DNA of 64,000 bases from Candidatus Krumholzibacteriota bacterium (GCA_016931295.1 JAFGEZ010000046.1:1-64000), one strand, 5' to 3'. Numbered from the stretch's first letter, positions 41,076 through 50,759 are shown. Made by a program: numbers and translations. The notes: generated from the letters alone by a model not told the origin.

Positions 41076-42539
41076 CTACCGGATCACGAGATAGAAGGTG
41101 CCTCCCTGCCGGTAGACAAGCAACAGCAGCCGCCGCGCGTCATCGCGTTTCTTGAGGACGTCGTTGAAATCGTCGATGCCGCGCACGCGCTCCCGATCCA
41201 CTTCCATGATCACGTCCCCGCGCTGGAGTCCCGCCTCCCCCGCCGGCGTCGCCGGATCCACCTCGGTCACGAGAACGCCATCGACGCGCTCGGGGATATC
41301 GAGCCGCTCGCGGTAGCGGTCGTCGAGGTTCTCGATCCCCACGCCGAGCATGAGGGGGGAGTAGTCCTCGATCGCATCATCCTCCGTCTTCGCCGCCGAG
41401 TCTGGATGCTCGCCGATCTTCACCTCGAGCGTCTTGCGTTTTCCATCGCGCTGCACGACGAAATCGATCTTCGTGCCCGGCTCGGTGGCCGCGATCCGCT
41501 GCTGGAGATCGGCCGGCCGGTCGACGCGCGCGCCGTCGTACTCGAGGACGATGTCCCCGCGCTCGATCCCGCCGCTCGCCGCCGGCGAATCGTCGAGCAC
41601 CTGCCCGATCAAAACTCCCCGCGGCTCGTCGAGACCGAAGGCCTCGGCCATCTGCCGCGTGACCTCCTGGATGCTCACCCCGATGTAGCCGCGCACGACG
41701 TGCCCGTGCTCGATGATGCTCTCCATCACGGACCGGGCCAGTTCGATGGGAATCGCCAGTCCGATCCCCTGGCTCCCCCCCGATCGCGAGACGATCGCCG
41801 TGTTGATGCCGACCAGCTCGCCGCGCGTGTTGATCAGCGCGCCCCCCGAGTTGCCGGGATTGATCGATGCGTCGGTCTGGATGAAATTCTCGTAGTCGAC
41901 GAGGTGCATCGCCGAGCGGCCGAGGGCGCTCACGATCCCCTTGGTGACCGTCTGGCCGATCCCGTAGGGGTACCCGATGGCGAGGACCGTCTCGGCGAGA
42001 CGCAGATCGGTCGCGGAGCCGATCGGCACGGTGGGCAGATCCTTCTCGTCGATCTTGAGGACGGCGACGTCGCTGCGGGGATCGCTCCCGACGATCTCCG
42101 CCTCGTACTCCCGCTCGTCGGGGAGAACGACCCGCACCTCGTCGGCCGTCTCGACGAGGTGGTTGTTCGTGAGGATGTACCCGTCCGCCGACACGATGAC
42201 TCCCGACCCGAGGTTCTGCTCGATCCTCTCGCGGGGCACCGCGCGTCCGCGCTGCTGGTTGCCGAAGAAATCCCTGAAGAAGGGGTGCTCGAAGAACCAC
42301 GGCGTCTCCTGCCGCGTCTTGACCACCTTCTTCGAGTAGATGTTGACGACGGCGGGGACGACCCGCTCGACGACGTCGGGCAGCGTCTCCTCGGCCGCGG
42401 TGGCGGCCATGAGCGCGCTCCCCGATGCACCGGGGCCGGCCGTCGTCAGAACGCGCTCGAGACCGCCTCCGGCGAGGAGGACGAGCAGGAGAAGGCCGGC
42501 GAACGCCGCCGCCTTCGCTTTCCGTGAATGATGTGACAT
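41076..42539 (-). CDS. htrA: HtrA/DegP-type periplasmic serine protease
   Basis: A 487-residue protein with GGGAGG before the ATG and a signal anchor (residues 8-30). The trypsin-like core has TNNHLVE (His127), RSDVAVLKI (Asp157) and INPGNSGGAL (Ser231). Two PDZ domains follow (GYIGVSIQEVTRQMAEAFGL at about 290 and a second near 400-480: GDVIMEVDRERVRGIDDFNDVL). It is a periplasmic protease and chaperone for misfolded envelope proteins. Here it is followed by a strong hairpin and preceded by 169 nt without a gene. Confidence 0.94.
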   Translation of the reverse strand: MSHHSRKAKAAAFAGLLLLVLLAGGGLERVLTTAGPGASGSALMAATAAEETLPDVVERVVPAVVNIYSKKVVKTRQETPWFFEHPFFRDFFGNQQRGRAVPRERIEQNLGSGVIVSADGYILTNNHLVETADEVRVVLPDEREYEAEIVGSDPRSDVAVLKIDEKDLPTVPIGSATDLRLAETVLAIGYPYGIGQTVTKGIVSALGRSAMHLVDYENFIQTDASINPGNSGGALINTRGELVGINTAIVSRSGGSQGIGLAIPIELARSVMESIIEHGHVVRGYIGVSIQEVTRQMAEAFGLDEPRGVLIGQVLDDSPAASGGIERGDIVLEYDGARVDRPADLQQRIAATEPGTKIDFVVQRDGKRKTLEVKIGEHPDSAAKTEDDAIEDYSPLMLGVGIENLDDRYRERLDIPERVDGVLVTEVDPATPAGEAGLQRGDVIMEVDRERVRGIDDFNDVLKKRDDARRLLLLVYRQGGTFYLVIR

Positions 42540-42708
42540 GTCGGTAACCTCCCGTTCGGTTGACTGTCGATCTCTCCCGTATGAAACAGCGACGGCCCCG
42601 GAAAAGTTCCCGCGATCCGCCGGCGAAGAGACGATTCCCCTCCCGGAAACGCCGGACGAATCAAAGCGAAAGCCTGCATCGACGAGGAGAACGACACGCG
42701 CGAGGCCG

Positions 42709-43449
42709 TCACTGCCTGATCGATCCCGCGAAATTGAGGAGTGTGCGCCGGAATTCCGGCGTCTCCCGGAAGCTTCGCCTGAAGAGCGCAAGGTGCTCGT
42801 TGTCGTCGAGGAACCCCTCGTTGCGCACGAGGATCCTGCCGTAGAGATCGACGAGCCCGTTCAGCTGGCGCGGTGTCATGTCGGGGTGAGGCTGGAGGCC
42901 CACGCTGCGGCCGAGGCGGAAGGCCTGCACCGGCGTCATCTGGTTGAAGGCGAGCCGCGTCGCGCCGGGCGGCAGCGCGGTGACGTGCATCCTGTGGACG
43001 AGGTTGGCCTTCATCTGCGTCGGCAGGTTCTCGAAGATCGGGTCGCGCTCGCCCTCGGGAGTCAGCGTGACGAGTTCGGTCCCCATCTCGCGGCCGCGCG
43101 GATTCTCGCCGACGGCGCCGCCGAGAACGATCGCGAGGGCCTGGCAGCCGAAGCAGATTCCGAGGAGATCGGCGCCGCGTTCGTGGAGATCGGCGATCAG
43201 TTCGAGGAGCGGCGGCACCCACGGCTTCTCGGGGTCGACCGGGCCGCGGCTCCCCGAGACGATCACGCCGGCGCCGGGACGGGCCGCCTCGCCGGGATCC
43301 GGCAGCGCACCGGCGATGCCGTCGTGCACGACGAGATCGAAGGAGTCCTCGAGACCGAGCGCCGCGAAGGCGTCTCGGAACCAGTGGACGCTCGTCGATC
43401 CGTCGGGAAGGGCGAAGCCGGTCACGTCGATGAGATGCAGCCGCATCAT
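42709..43449 (-). CDS. Class I glutamine amidotransferase-like protein
   Basis: A 246-residue stand-alone GATase1 domain. The nucleophile elbow is LLGICFGCQALA (Cys99), the oxyanion strand is GVIVSGSRGPV, and the His motif reads LQPHPDMTP, where the typical triad is H-P-E; the Glu is replaced by Asp. It resembles the GMP synthase glutaminase subunit or the YLR126C/GuaA-like solitary amidotransferases that cleave gamma-glutamyl compounds. Two adjacent ATGs follow GGAGGGG. The next gene upstream is acylphosphatase, in the same direction with a 30-nt gap. Confidence 0.8.
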   Translation of the reverse strand: MMRLHLIDVTGFALPDGSTSVHWFRDAFAALGLEDSFDLVVHDGIAGALPDPGEAARPGAGVIVSGSRGPVDPEKPWVPPLLELIADLHERGADLLGICFGCQALAIVLGGAVGENPRGREMGTELVTLTPEGERDPIFENLPTQMKANLVHRMHVTALPPGATRLAFNQMTPVQAFRLGRSVGLQPHPDMTPRQLNGLVDLYGRILVRNEGFLDDNEHLALFRRSFRETPEFRRTLLNFAGSIRQ

Positions 43450-43479
43450 CCCCTCCGTTCGCTTTCCGCGGCGAATCCG

Positions 43480-43752
43480 TCAGAACCGCACGCGGAATCC
43501 GTTTTCCATGCCGACGGGAGGGATCCGCTCGACGTCGATCCCCCTGACATCCGCCGCGGGCGGCCCGACACGCAGTTCCGCGACGAAGGCCCTCACCGGG
43601 CCCTCACCGCCCTGCGCCTCCGCCTCGACCGAGCCGTCGTGAAGGTTCCTCACCCACCCGGCGAGTCCGAGATCCGTCGCGACGCGCCGGACGAACCAGC
43701 GGTACCCCACTCCCTGGACGATTCCGGTCACCCGTATGCGGATCCGTTCCAT
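43480..43752 (-). CDS. acyP: Acylphosphatase
   Basis: A 90-residue protein of the normal family length. VTGIVQGVGYRWFVRRVA carries the catalytic Arg, and GWVRNLHDGSVEAEAQG carries the catalytic Asn. It hydrolyses acyl phosphates such as acetyl phosphate or 1,3-bisphosphoglycerate in the cytoplasm. It is divergent from the C25 protease gene and probably co-transcribed with the amidotransferase downstream. Confidence 0.95.
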   Translation of the reverse strand: MERIRIRVTGIVQGVGYRWFVRRVATDLGLAGWVRNLHDGSVEAEAQGGEGPVRAFVAELRVGPPAADVRGIDVERIPPVGMENGFRVRF

Positions 43753-43846
43753 CCCCGGCCGGTCTCCCCGCGATCGCCGGCCGCGAGCGCTGTCCGGCCG
43801 GCGGCGACAGTGTACCGGCGGCGCCGCGCCGGGGCCAGCAAAAAGA

Positions 43847-43876
43847 GTGTCGAGGCCCCGTTATCTATGGTATAAT
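43847..43876 (+). promoter_or_regulatory. Extended -10 promoter of the C25 protease gene
   Basis: TGG-TATAAT at 43868-43876 is a near-perfect extended -10 box. The -35 region (GTGTCG at 43847-43852) is weak, as expected for extended -10 promoters. The ATG is 44 nt downstream. Confidence 0.65.
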
Positions 43877-43920
43877 CGCGGCTTGGAGTTCTCTGGGAAA
43901 GGTGCGACAACCACATCGAG

Positions 43921-46900
43921 ATGACGAAACGCATCGCGTGGGCTCTCCTTGTCTGCAGTCTTCTCGCCGGGCACGCAAGGTCGGGCACCATAACGAGGAC
44001 CTGCCGCTTCGACGAACCGCGGACCGAGCGGGTCGCCGGAGGTGTGCTCGTCACGATCGCCGGCTGCCGGACCATCGGCGAGCCGGGTCGGGAGGCCCTG
44101 CCGTCGCGCGCCGTCCGCCTGCTCCTGCCGGAGGGCGAGACGGTCTCCCGGCTCTCCTTCTCCGCCGCGGACGTTCGCCCGTTCGGCGTCGTTCCCGGCA
44201 TCCTCCACGCCCCCGCGCAGGTTCCCCCGGGCCGTTCGGTCGCCGCGGAGATCGAAACCGCGGCGCATCCGCTTCCCGCATGGGGGCGACTCGCCTCGGT
44301 GCAGTCGCTCGCGGGGTTGCGGGTGGCCTTCATCGAGATCTTCCCCTGCGCGTACGATCAGGCCACGGGCGCCCTGTCCTCCGCGGGCGCCGTCACCGTC
44401 ACGGTGGAGACGGAGCCGGCCGCTGCCGCCGGCCCCGCGCCCGCCCCGGGCGCCCGGCTCTCCGCCCTGCGGCGCCTGGCCCCCGCGATCGACAACCCCG
44501 AGGCGCTGCCGACGATCGCCGAGGCCCTCCCCGGCGCCCTCGGCGCGGGCGAGACCCGCGTGCCCTACGTGATCGTCACGAGCGAGGCGCTCGCCGGCTC
44601 CTTCGCCCCGCTCGTCTGGCTCCGCACGAAGGGAGGGCTCCCCGCCCGCGTCGTCACCGTCGAGCACATCGACTCGACGTACGCCGGCAGCGACATCCAG
44701 GAGCGGATTCGCGCGTTCATCGCGGACGCGTGGTCGTCGTGGGAAACCGAGTACGTCCTCCTCGGCGGCGACGACGAGATCATCCCGCACCGCGGGATGT
44801 ACGTGAAGGTCGGCATGGACGTCGAGACGGACCTCCCCTGCGACCTCTACTACGCGGGGCTCGACGGCGACTGGAACGCCGACGGCGACGCGTACTGGGG
44901 CGAACCGGGAGAGGAGGACTTCCTTCCCGAGGTCCTGCTCGGACGGCTCCCCGTCGATTCGCCGATCGAGGTCTCGAACGCGCTCGCCAAGCTCGTCGTC
45001 TACAGCGACTATCCCGATCCCGGCGCCTGCACGCGGGCCTTCATGCTCGGCGAGCTCCTCTGGTCGATCGACGGCGTCGACACCTGGGGCGGTGACTACA
45101 AGGACGAGATCCGCGACGGTTCCGACGCATGGGGATCGACGAACGCGGGGCTCCCCGCCCGGTTCGAATGCGGGACGCTCTACGAACGCGATCTCGGCTT
45201 CCCGTGGAACGCATTCCACGTCGTGCCCCTCCTCGAGAGCGGCGTCAACGTCGTCAACCACGTGGGCCACTCCAATACCCTCGAGGTGATGCAGCTGCGC
45301 TCGGCGGACGTGTCGGCCCTCGGAAACACCCCGCCCGCGATGCCGTTCGTCTGCTACTCGCAGGGGTGCTACGCGGCGGCCTTCGACAACCGCGACGCGG
45401 CGGGAACGATACTCGCGGAGGATTGCATCGCCGAAGCCTTCCTCACGGCTCCCGGCGGGGCGGTGGCCTTCGTCGGCAACACCCGCCTCGGCTGGGACTC
45501 CCCCGGCACGACCTGCGGCGTATCGCAGTTCTTCGACCGGCAGTTCTTCGACGCCGTCTTCGGCGAGGGGATCGTCGGGATCGGCGCCGCCCTCGAGGAC
45601 TCGCGCCTCGACAACCTGCCGTGGATCTCCTACGCGGCTGTCCGGTACGTCCTCTACGGTCTCGTTTTGCTCGGCGACCCGGCGATGCGCATCTGGACCG
45701 ACCAGCCGGCGACGCTCGAGGTGACCTGCATGGAGACGATAGACATCGACCAGCCGGGCCTCGCCGTCGAGGTTCATTCGGGGGGCATCCCCGTCGAGGG
45801 GGCCCGGGTATCCCTCTGGTGCGAGGAGCCGTCGATCTGCTGCTCGAACTTCACCGATGCATCCGGATACGTCCTCCTCGAGCCATCGGCGGCGGCAACG
45901 GCCACGGCCATCCTCTCGGTCACCGCGCCGAACTGCTATTCGGCCATCGACACGGTGGAGATCGTGAACGGCGACCTCCCCCTGCCGCGCGTGGTGTGGC
46001 TCGCCGTGGACGACGACACGACGGGAGCGAGCAACGGAGACGGGGACGGGATCATCGAGAACGGCGAGACGGTCGCGTTCGACATCGTCATCGAAAACGC
46101 GGGCTCCGGATCGCTCATCGGCGCCGAGGCGATCCTCACCTGCTCGCATCCGCAGGTCGACATTCTGCGGGGTAACTTCTCGATAGGCGAGTTGCCGCCG
46201 CGGACGTCGATCATCGGCGACGATGCATTCGTCGTGACGGTCAACAGCCCCGTCGACGACGGGCAGAGCCTCGATTTCGTGATCAGCGTCCGCGAGGACG
46301 AGCGCCGCTGGGACAGCGGGTACTCGCTCGTCGTCGAGGCCCCCGATCTCTTCCTCGAATACTGGGCCCTGAGCGACACGCTGCACGGCGACGGCGACGG
46401 CTGCATCGAACCGTGGGAACACCTCTGCCTGCACGGACTGTGGCGCAACAACGGAAGCGACGATGTTGTCTCGCCGGTCATCTCGATCTCTTTTCCCCCG
46501 GACTCGTGGATGCGGGCGGTCAAAAACACCATCACCGCGCCCCTCCTGCCCGCGAAAGGCGCGATCGTGATCGACGGCGAGATCGAGCTCTTCGTCCGCG
46601 AGTACGCGCCGCCCTTCGCCGAGGTGACCGCCTATCTCTCCCTCTCCGGCCTCAACATCACCGCGCGGGTCGAGACCCTCTCCGTGCAGCTCTGCGGCGA
46701 CGCTCTCGATGCGAACGACGACGAGTCGCTCTGGACGCACAGGGCGCTGATCGGCACGGACGGCTGGCGTCTCACGTCGGAGCGCTCCTGGAGCGGCGGA
46801 TCGAGCTGGAAATGCGGCCCCGAGGCGGCGCCCTACGCGAACATGATGGACGCCGTCCTCGTCTCGCCCCCCCTCTGCCTGCACGAGAACTCGGTTCTCG

Positions 46901-47541
46901 CCTTCCACCACCGGATCGAGGCCGAGGCGGGAGCGATGTACCCCTACTGGGCGGAGGACGCCGGCGTGGTCGAGATCTCGGACGACGACGGCCGGACATG
47001 GACCATCATTTCGCCCGTCGGCAACTACAACGCGCGGGCGAGCGCGGCCAACACGATCTTTCTCGAACCCTACCAGCGGTGCTGGTCGGGATCGTTCGAC
47101 TGGATCGAGGCTTTCTTCGACCTGTCCGCCTGGCACGGTCCCGTGCAACTGCGGCTCCGCTTCGCCTCCAACGAGCAGTACGGTTTCGAGGGATGGTACG
47201 TCGACGACATCAGGGTAACGACAGAGCAGGCGACCGGCGCCGACGACGTTCCCGCCGCCACATGGACGACGAACCTGCTTCCCGCCTTCCCCAATCCCTT
47301 CAACCCGGCGACGGCGATCTCCTTCGAGCTCGCCGGGAGAACGCGCGTGACGCTCGATCTCTACGACGTCGCCGGCCGGAAGATACGCTCGCTCTTCTCG
47401 GAGATCCGCGACGCCGGGCGGCACCGCGTCTCGTGGGACGGCCTCGACGACCATGGCCGGCCGGTCGCCTCCGGGGTGTATTTCTGCCGCCTGCGCGCCG
47501 GCGTCTACGAGGCCACCGGCCGCCTCGTCCTCGTCCGCTGA
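43921..47541 (+). CDS. Gingipain-type C25 cysteine protease with FlgD-like C-terminal domain
   Basis: A 1206-residue secreted protein with a signal peptide (residues 1-22) and a propeptide-like region to about 210. The caspase-like catalytic domain starts near YVIVTSEALAGSFAPLV. The dyad is VNHVGHSN (His450) and YSQGCYAAAFDN (Cys483); the 33-residue spacing equals that in RgpB (His211/Cys244). Beta-sandwich domains follow (residues of about 600-1100). The last 90 residues are a FlgD-like Ig domain (FPNPFNPATAISFEL, YDVAGRKIRSLF, WDGLDDHGRPVASGVYFCRL). In Bacteroidetes such proteases use T9SS; whether the tail here is a T9SS signal is not shown. Confidence 0.88.
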   Translation: MTKRIAWALLVCSLLAGHARSGTITRTCRFDEPRTERVAGGVLVTIAGCRTIGEPGREALPSRAVRLLLPEGETVSRLSFSAADVRPFGVVPGILHAPAQVPPGRSVAAEIETAAHPLPAWGRLASVQSLAGLRVAFIEIFPCAYDQATGALSSAGAVTVTVETEPAAAAGPAPAPGARLSALRRLAPAIDNPEALPTIAEALPGALGAGETRVPYVIVTSEALAGSFAPLVWLRTKGGLPARVVTVEHIDSTYAGSDIQERIRAFIADAWSSWETEYVLLGGDDEIIPHRGMYVKVGMDVETDLPCDLYYAGLDGDWNADGDAYWGEPGEEDFLPEVLLGRLPVDSPIEVSNALAKLVVYSDYPDPGACTRAFMLGELLWSIDGVDTWGGDYKDEIRDGSDAWGSTNAGLPARFECGTLYERDLGFPWNAFHVVPLLESGVNVVNHVGHSNTLEVMQLRSADVSALGNTPPAMPFVCYSQGCYAAAFDNRDAAGTILAEDCIAEAFLTAPGGAVAFVGNTRLGWDSPGTTCGVSQFFDRQFFDAVFGEGIVGIGAALEDSRLDNLPWISYAAVRYVLYGLVLLGDPAMRIWTDQPATLEVTCMETIDIDQPGLAVEVHSGGIPVEGARVSLWCEEPSICCSNFTDASGYVLLEPSAAATATAILSVTAPNCYSAIDTVEIVNGDLPLPRVVWLAVDDDTTGASNGDGDGIIENGETVAFDIVIENAGSGSLIGAEAILTCSHPQVDILRGNFSIGELPPRTSIIGDDAFVVTVNSPVDDGQSLDFVISVREDERRWDSGYSLVVEAPDLFLEYWALSDTLHGDGDGCIEPWEHLCLHGLWRNNGSDDVVSPVISISFPPDSWMRAVKNTITAPLLPAKGAIVIDGEIELFVREYAPPFAEVTAYLSLSGLNITARVETLSVQLCGDALDANDDESLWTHRALIGTDGWRLTSERSWSGGSSWKCGPEAAPYANMMDAVLVSPPLCLHENSVLAFHHRIEAEAGAMYPYWAEDAGVVEISDDDGRTWTIISPVGNYNARASAANTIFLEPYQRCWSGSFDWIEAFFDLSAWHGPVQLRLRFASNEQYGFEGWYVDDIRVTTEQATGADDVPAATWTTNLLPAFPNPFNPATAISFELAGRTRVTLDLYDVAGRKIRSLFSEIRDAGRHRVSWDGLDDHGRPVASGVYFCRLRAGVYEATGRLVLVR

Positions 47542-47909
47542 CGATCGCCGCTGCGATCGGTCGCCGCGCCCTGCGCAACGACGCTCAATCCAGCCAGCGC
47601 CGGTACCGCCGCCATGTCCGCAGCCACACGCGGGGAGTCTTTGACGAGCCGCCACGAGAGGCAGGTCGTCGGGATCCTCTTGAACCGGTTCGTGGCTTCC
47701 CCGGCCGGGGTGATCTTGAGGATGTGGCTCGTGCCGTTGTCGTGGATCACCTCGTCGGGATACCAGGCCCCCTGGATCACGTCGTCGCGATGCCCGTGGA
47801 ACCAGGAGACGAGACTCCGCGCATGCGCCTCGCTCGTCCGCGAGTGCTTTACCTCGTCGAGACGCTGCACCGCGCGGAACGCAAGCCATGCATGCGTGTA
47901 CTGGTTCAT
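47505..47909 (-). pseudogene. Truncated phospholipase C/nuclease-like fragment
   Basis: The first 75 residues (MNQYTHAWLAFRAVQRLDEV, SWFHGHRDDVIQGAWYPDEV, DNGTSHILKITPAG) look like the start of a zinc-dependent phospholipase C/P1-nuclease-like protein of about 250-350 residues. After about residue 85 the sequence turns into an Ala/Arg-rich tail with no family character. It ends inside the 3' end of the convergent C25 gene (37-nt overlap). A full-length gene would need the remaining metal-binding histidines. The 3' part is lost or replaced, so I call it a remnant. Confidence 0.6.
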
Positions 47910-48027
47910 GACCGATCCCCCCCTGCTTCGGGTCCCCGGCGGGAACCGGGGATGTCGGGCCGCTTCCGGCGGCGCGGTCGCCTGAACGGTTCCAGTATAG
48001 CAGAGAAGACGGCCCGGGGAAGAACGA

Positions 48028-48057
48028 TTGACAGCCCGCGGGCCGCGGTGGTATGGA
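48028..48057 (+). promoter_or_regulatory. Promoter of the asd-lysC operon
   Basis: TTGACA (48028-48033), an 18-nt spacer ending in TGG, then TATGGA (48052-48057). It is 50 nt before the asd ATG. Confidence 0.55.
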
Positions 48058-48106
48058 AAAGGGGCTTCGGGCGGGCTCCCCCGGCGCCCGCGAAAGGAAC
48101 GGATCC

Positions 48107-49126
48107 ATGGAGAGGAAGAAAGCGGCGGTGCTCGGCGCGACCGGGCTCGTGGGGCAGGCGTTCGTGCGGCTGCTCGCCGGGCATCCCTGGTTCGAGACGG
48201 CGATCCTCGCCGCATCCGGGCGGCGGACGGGGTCGCGGTACGGCGACGAGGTGCGGTGGATGCTGCCCCTCCCCCTCCCGCCGGAGGCGGCCGGCCTGCC
48301 CATCGCAGGGGCCGATCCGGATCTTCTCGCGGAGGCGGGCGTGGAATACGTCTTCAGCGCGCTTCCCGCCGACATCGCCGCGACGGTCGAGCCGGCACTC
48401 CGCGACCGGGGGATGCGCGTCTTCACCAATGCCGCGGCGATGCGATCCGCGCCCGACGTGCCCGTGATCGTCCCCGACGTCAATCTCGGCGACATCGCCT
48501 CGATCGAGCGGCAGGGCTATCCCGGCGGCGGATTCATCGTGGCCAACCCGAACTGCGCGGCGGCCGGTCTCGTGTCGGCCCTCGCGCCGCTCAGGCCCTT
48601 CGGGATCGCCGAGGTGAACGTGGCGACCTGCCAGTCGATCTCCGGCGCGGGCTATCCGGGGCTGTCGGCGATGGACATCGCCGGCGACCTCGTCCCCTTC
48701 ATCCCGGGGGAAGAGGAAAAGATCGCCCGCGAGACGCGTCTCATCCTCGGCATCGACGCGCCGATCCGCCCCGTCTGCGTGCGCGTTCCCGTCCGGTTCG
48801 GCCACCTCGAGACCGTCTGGGTGCGTTTCGACCGTCCCGTCCGGCGCTGGGAAATCCTCGACGCGTGGGCGGGCGCCGGCGTTGCGGGGACCGACCTGCC
48901 GACGATGCCGGCCCGCGCAATCGAGTGGTGCGATCGCGAGGATCTCCCCCGGCCGAGCATGAGCTTCTGTGGCGAGCCGCCCGGCATGACCGTCTACACC
49001 GGACGCCTGCACGCCGAGGGCGAACGCGCCCACTTCGTGCTGCTCTCGAACAATCTCGTCAAGGGAGCCGCGGGCGGCTCGGTCTCGAACGCCGAAGCGT
49101 TCATGCGCTGCTACGGGGAGATATGA
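48107..49126 (+). CDS. asd: Aspartate-semialdehyde dehydrogenase
   Basis: A 339-residue enzyme. AVLGATGLVGQAFVRLL is the NADP-binding loop, IVANPNCAAAGLVSAL holds the catalytic Cys, and TCQSISGAGYPGLS plus VRVPVRFGHLETV hold the substrate-binding His region. The sequence is closest in style to the archaeal/fungal-type Asd branch. The start ATG has AAAGGA 9 nt upstream; a longer N-terminus is not homologous-looking. It reduces aspartyl phosphate to the semialdehyde for lysine, methionine and threonine synthesis. It overlaps lysC by 4 nt. Confidence 0.92.
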   Translation: MERKKAAVLGATGLVGQAFVRLLAGHPWFETAILAASGRRTGSRYGDEVRWMLPLPLPPEAAGLPIAGADPDLLAEAGVEYVFSALPADIAATVEPALRDRGMRVFTNAAAMRSAPDVPVIVPDVNLGDIASIERQGYPGGGFIVANPNCAAAGLVSALAPLRPFGIAEVNVATCQSISGAGYPGLSAMDIAGDLVPFIPGEEEKIARETRLILGIDAPIRPVCVRVPVRFGHLETVWVRFDRPVRRWEILDAWAGAGVAGTDLPTMPARAIEWCDREDLPRPSMSFCGEPPGMTVYTGRLHAEGERAHFVLLSNNLVKGAAGGSVSNAEAFMRCYGEI

Positions 49127-50493
49127 TGGAACGACGCGTCGTCAAGTTCGGCGGATCGAACCTCCGCACTCCGGAGGACATCGCGCGGGTGATCAAGGCG
49201 GTGCGCCGGTACGAGCCCCCCGTCGTCTTCGTCGTCTCGGCCCTCTACGGAGTGACCGACAAGCTCGTTCAGGCAGTCGAGAAGGTCAAACGGGACGAGG
49301 CGGCGATCGAGCGGGTGCTCGGCGCCCTCTACCGCGCGCACGAGCGGATCGTCGACGGCTACATCGAGGACGCCGACGAACGGAAACGCGTTCTCGCCGC
49401 GATGGACGAACGCGTGCGCAAGCTCGGCAAGTACCTGCTCGGCGTCCATTGCCTCGAGGACATCCCCAACTGCGCCGACGACATGCTCCTTTCCTACGGC
49501 GAGCGGCTCTCCTCGCTGCTTGTCGTCTCTATCCTCAACCACCACGGCATTCCGTGCCGCGAGATGCTTCCCGAGGACATCGGGCTCGTCACCGACGGCG
49601 AGTACGGCAACGCGACGATCGACCTCGGCGTCTCCGCGAAGAACCTGCGGCGCGCCCTCGGCGGCAACGAACGCTACGTGGTGCCCGGCTTCTACGGCAT
49701 ATCTCGCGAGTACCGGATCACCACACTCGGCCGCGGCGGGAGCGACTACTCGGCGGCGGCGATCGCCCACTGCATCGGCGCGTCGAGCGTCGATCTCTGG
49801 AAGGACGTGGCGGGGTTCATGAGCGCCGACCCGCGGGTTGTCCGGAGCGCGGTCCCCCTCCCGAGGCTCTCCTACCGCGAGGCGGCCGAGCTCTCCTATT
49901 TCGGCGCGCGGATCTTCCATCCCCTCACCTTCGAGCCCCTCGAGGCGAAGGGGATACCGATCCGGATCCTCGACATCGGCGAGCCGTCGAGCCGCCGGCC
50001 GCGAACGGTGATCGGCGAGCGTGGCGTCGTCCGCACGGACGTCATCAAGAGCGTCACCTGCACCGAGGACGCGGCGGTACTGAAGCTTTTCGGTCCGGGG
50101 ATCGGGATCAAGCGGGAGGTCCTCCCCAGCGTCACCGGCGCGATGAGCGAGGCGAGGGTGACGGTGCGGGCGATCGTCTCGTCGCAGACGTCGATCAACT
50201 TCATCCTCTCCCGGCGGGACCTCGCCAGAAGCGCCCGAATCGTGCGCAACCTGCGTCTCGCCGTCATCGACGAGATCGAGACGCACGACGACGTCGCCCT
50301 CGTGGCGATCGTCGGCGAGGGGCTCCTCGAGCGGCCGGGGATCGCCGCGCGCGTCCTCGGCGCCGTCGCACGCCGCCGCATCAACATCCAGATGATCTCG
50401 GCCGGCTCGTCGCGGGTGGCCGGCTACTTCCTCGTCCGGCGCAGGGACCGCACGGCGGCCGTGCGCGCCATACACGCCGAGTTCTTCGGATAG
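49123..50493 (+). CDS. lysC: Aspartate kinase
   Basis: A 456-residue enzyme with the kinase domain first (VVKFGGSNLRTPEDIARV, LSYGERLSSLLV, TTLGRGGSDYSAAAIA, DVAGFMSADPRVV). Two ACT domains follow from about residue 310 (VLPSVTGAMSEARVTVRAIV, VGEGLLERPGIAARVLGAVA), so feedback control by an amino acid is likely. It has the long lysC/thrA-N type layout rather than the split alpha/beta type. It overlaps asd by ATGA, giving the first two steps of aspartate-family synthesis in one unit. Confidence 0.93.
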   Translation: MMERRVVKFGGSNLRTPEDIARVIKAVRRYEPPVVFVVSALYGVTDKLVQAVEKVKRDEAAIERVLGALYRAHERIVDGYIEDADERKRVLAAMDERVRKLGKYLLGVHCLEDIPNCADDMLLSYGERLSSLLVVSILNHHGIPCREMLPEDIGLVTDGEYGNATIDLGVSAKNLRRALGGNERYVVPGFYGISREYRITTLGRGGSDYSAAAIAHCIGASSVDLWKDVAGFMSADPRVVRSAVPLPRLSYREAAELSYFGARIFHPLTFEPLEAKGIPIRILDIGEPSSRRPRTVIGERGVVRTDVIKSVTCTEDAAVLKLFGPGIGIKREVLPSVTGAMSEARVTVRAIVSSQTSINFILSRRDLARSARIVRNLRLAVIDEIETHDDVALVAIVGEGLLERPGIAARVLGAVARRRINIQMISAGSSRVAGYFLVRRRDRTAAVRAIHAEFFG

Positions 50494-50587
50494 AGCGCGT
50501 CCCCGATTGCGGCATCCCCCGCGTTCGGCAACTGGCGGTTTCGTATCCGCATCCGTCTCCCGGCTCCCGGTGCCTCCGGAATAGTTC

Positions 50588-50616
50588 TTGAGAAACATCG
50601 TTTCGCCCGTTACACT
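50588..50616 (+). promoter_or_regulatory. Promoter of mscL
   Basis: TTGAGA (50588-50593), a 17-nt spacer, TACACT (50611-50616). The mscL ATG is about 145 nt downstream, leaving a long leader with no clear structure. Confidence 0.6.
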
Positions 50617-50759
50617 CCCCGGAGCGGTGTATCCAGATCCATTCGAACGATCCGTCCGGCTACGCGCGGAACGGCGGTGACGCGCTCGCCGCCGGACGGC
50701 TATCCAGCCCGCGGACTTCGACGCTAGCCGGAATCGTCACTCGCACGGGGAGGCAATCG

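Noticed and set aside
43753-43920. Possible bidirectional operator between acylphosphatase and the C25 gene
   Set aside because: Only one clear promoter (43868-43876) and no convincing dyad were found.
43861-48495. A 1544-codon open frame antisense to the C25 protease gene
   Set aside because: It is a shadow of codon bias in GC-rich DNA: the opposite strand carries clear protease motifs, signal peptide and FlgD tail, while this frame is rich in Arg, Glu, Val and Asp with no domain.
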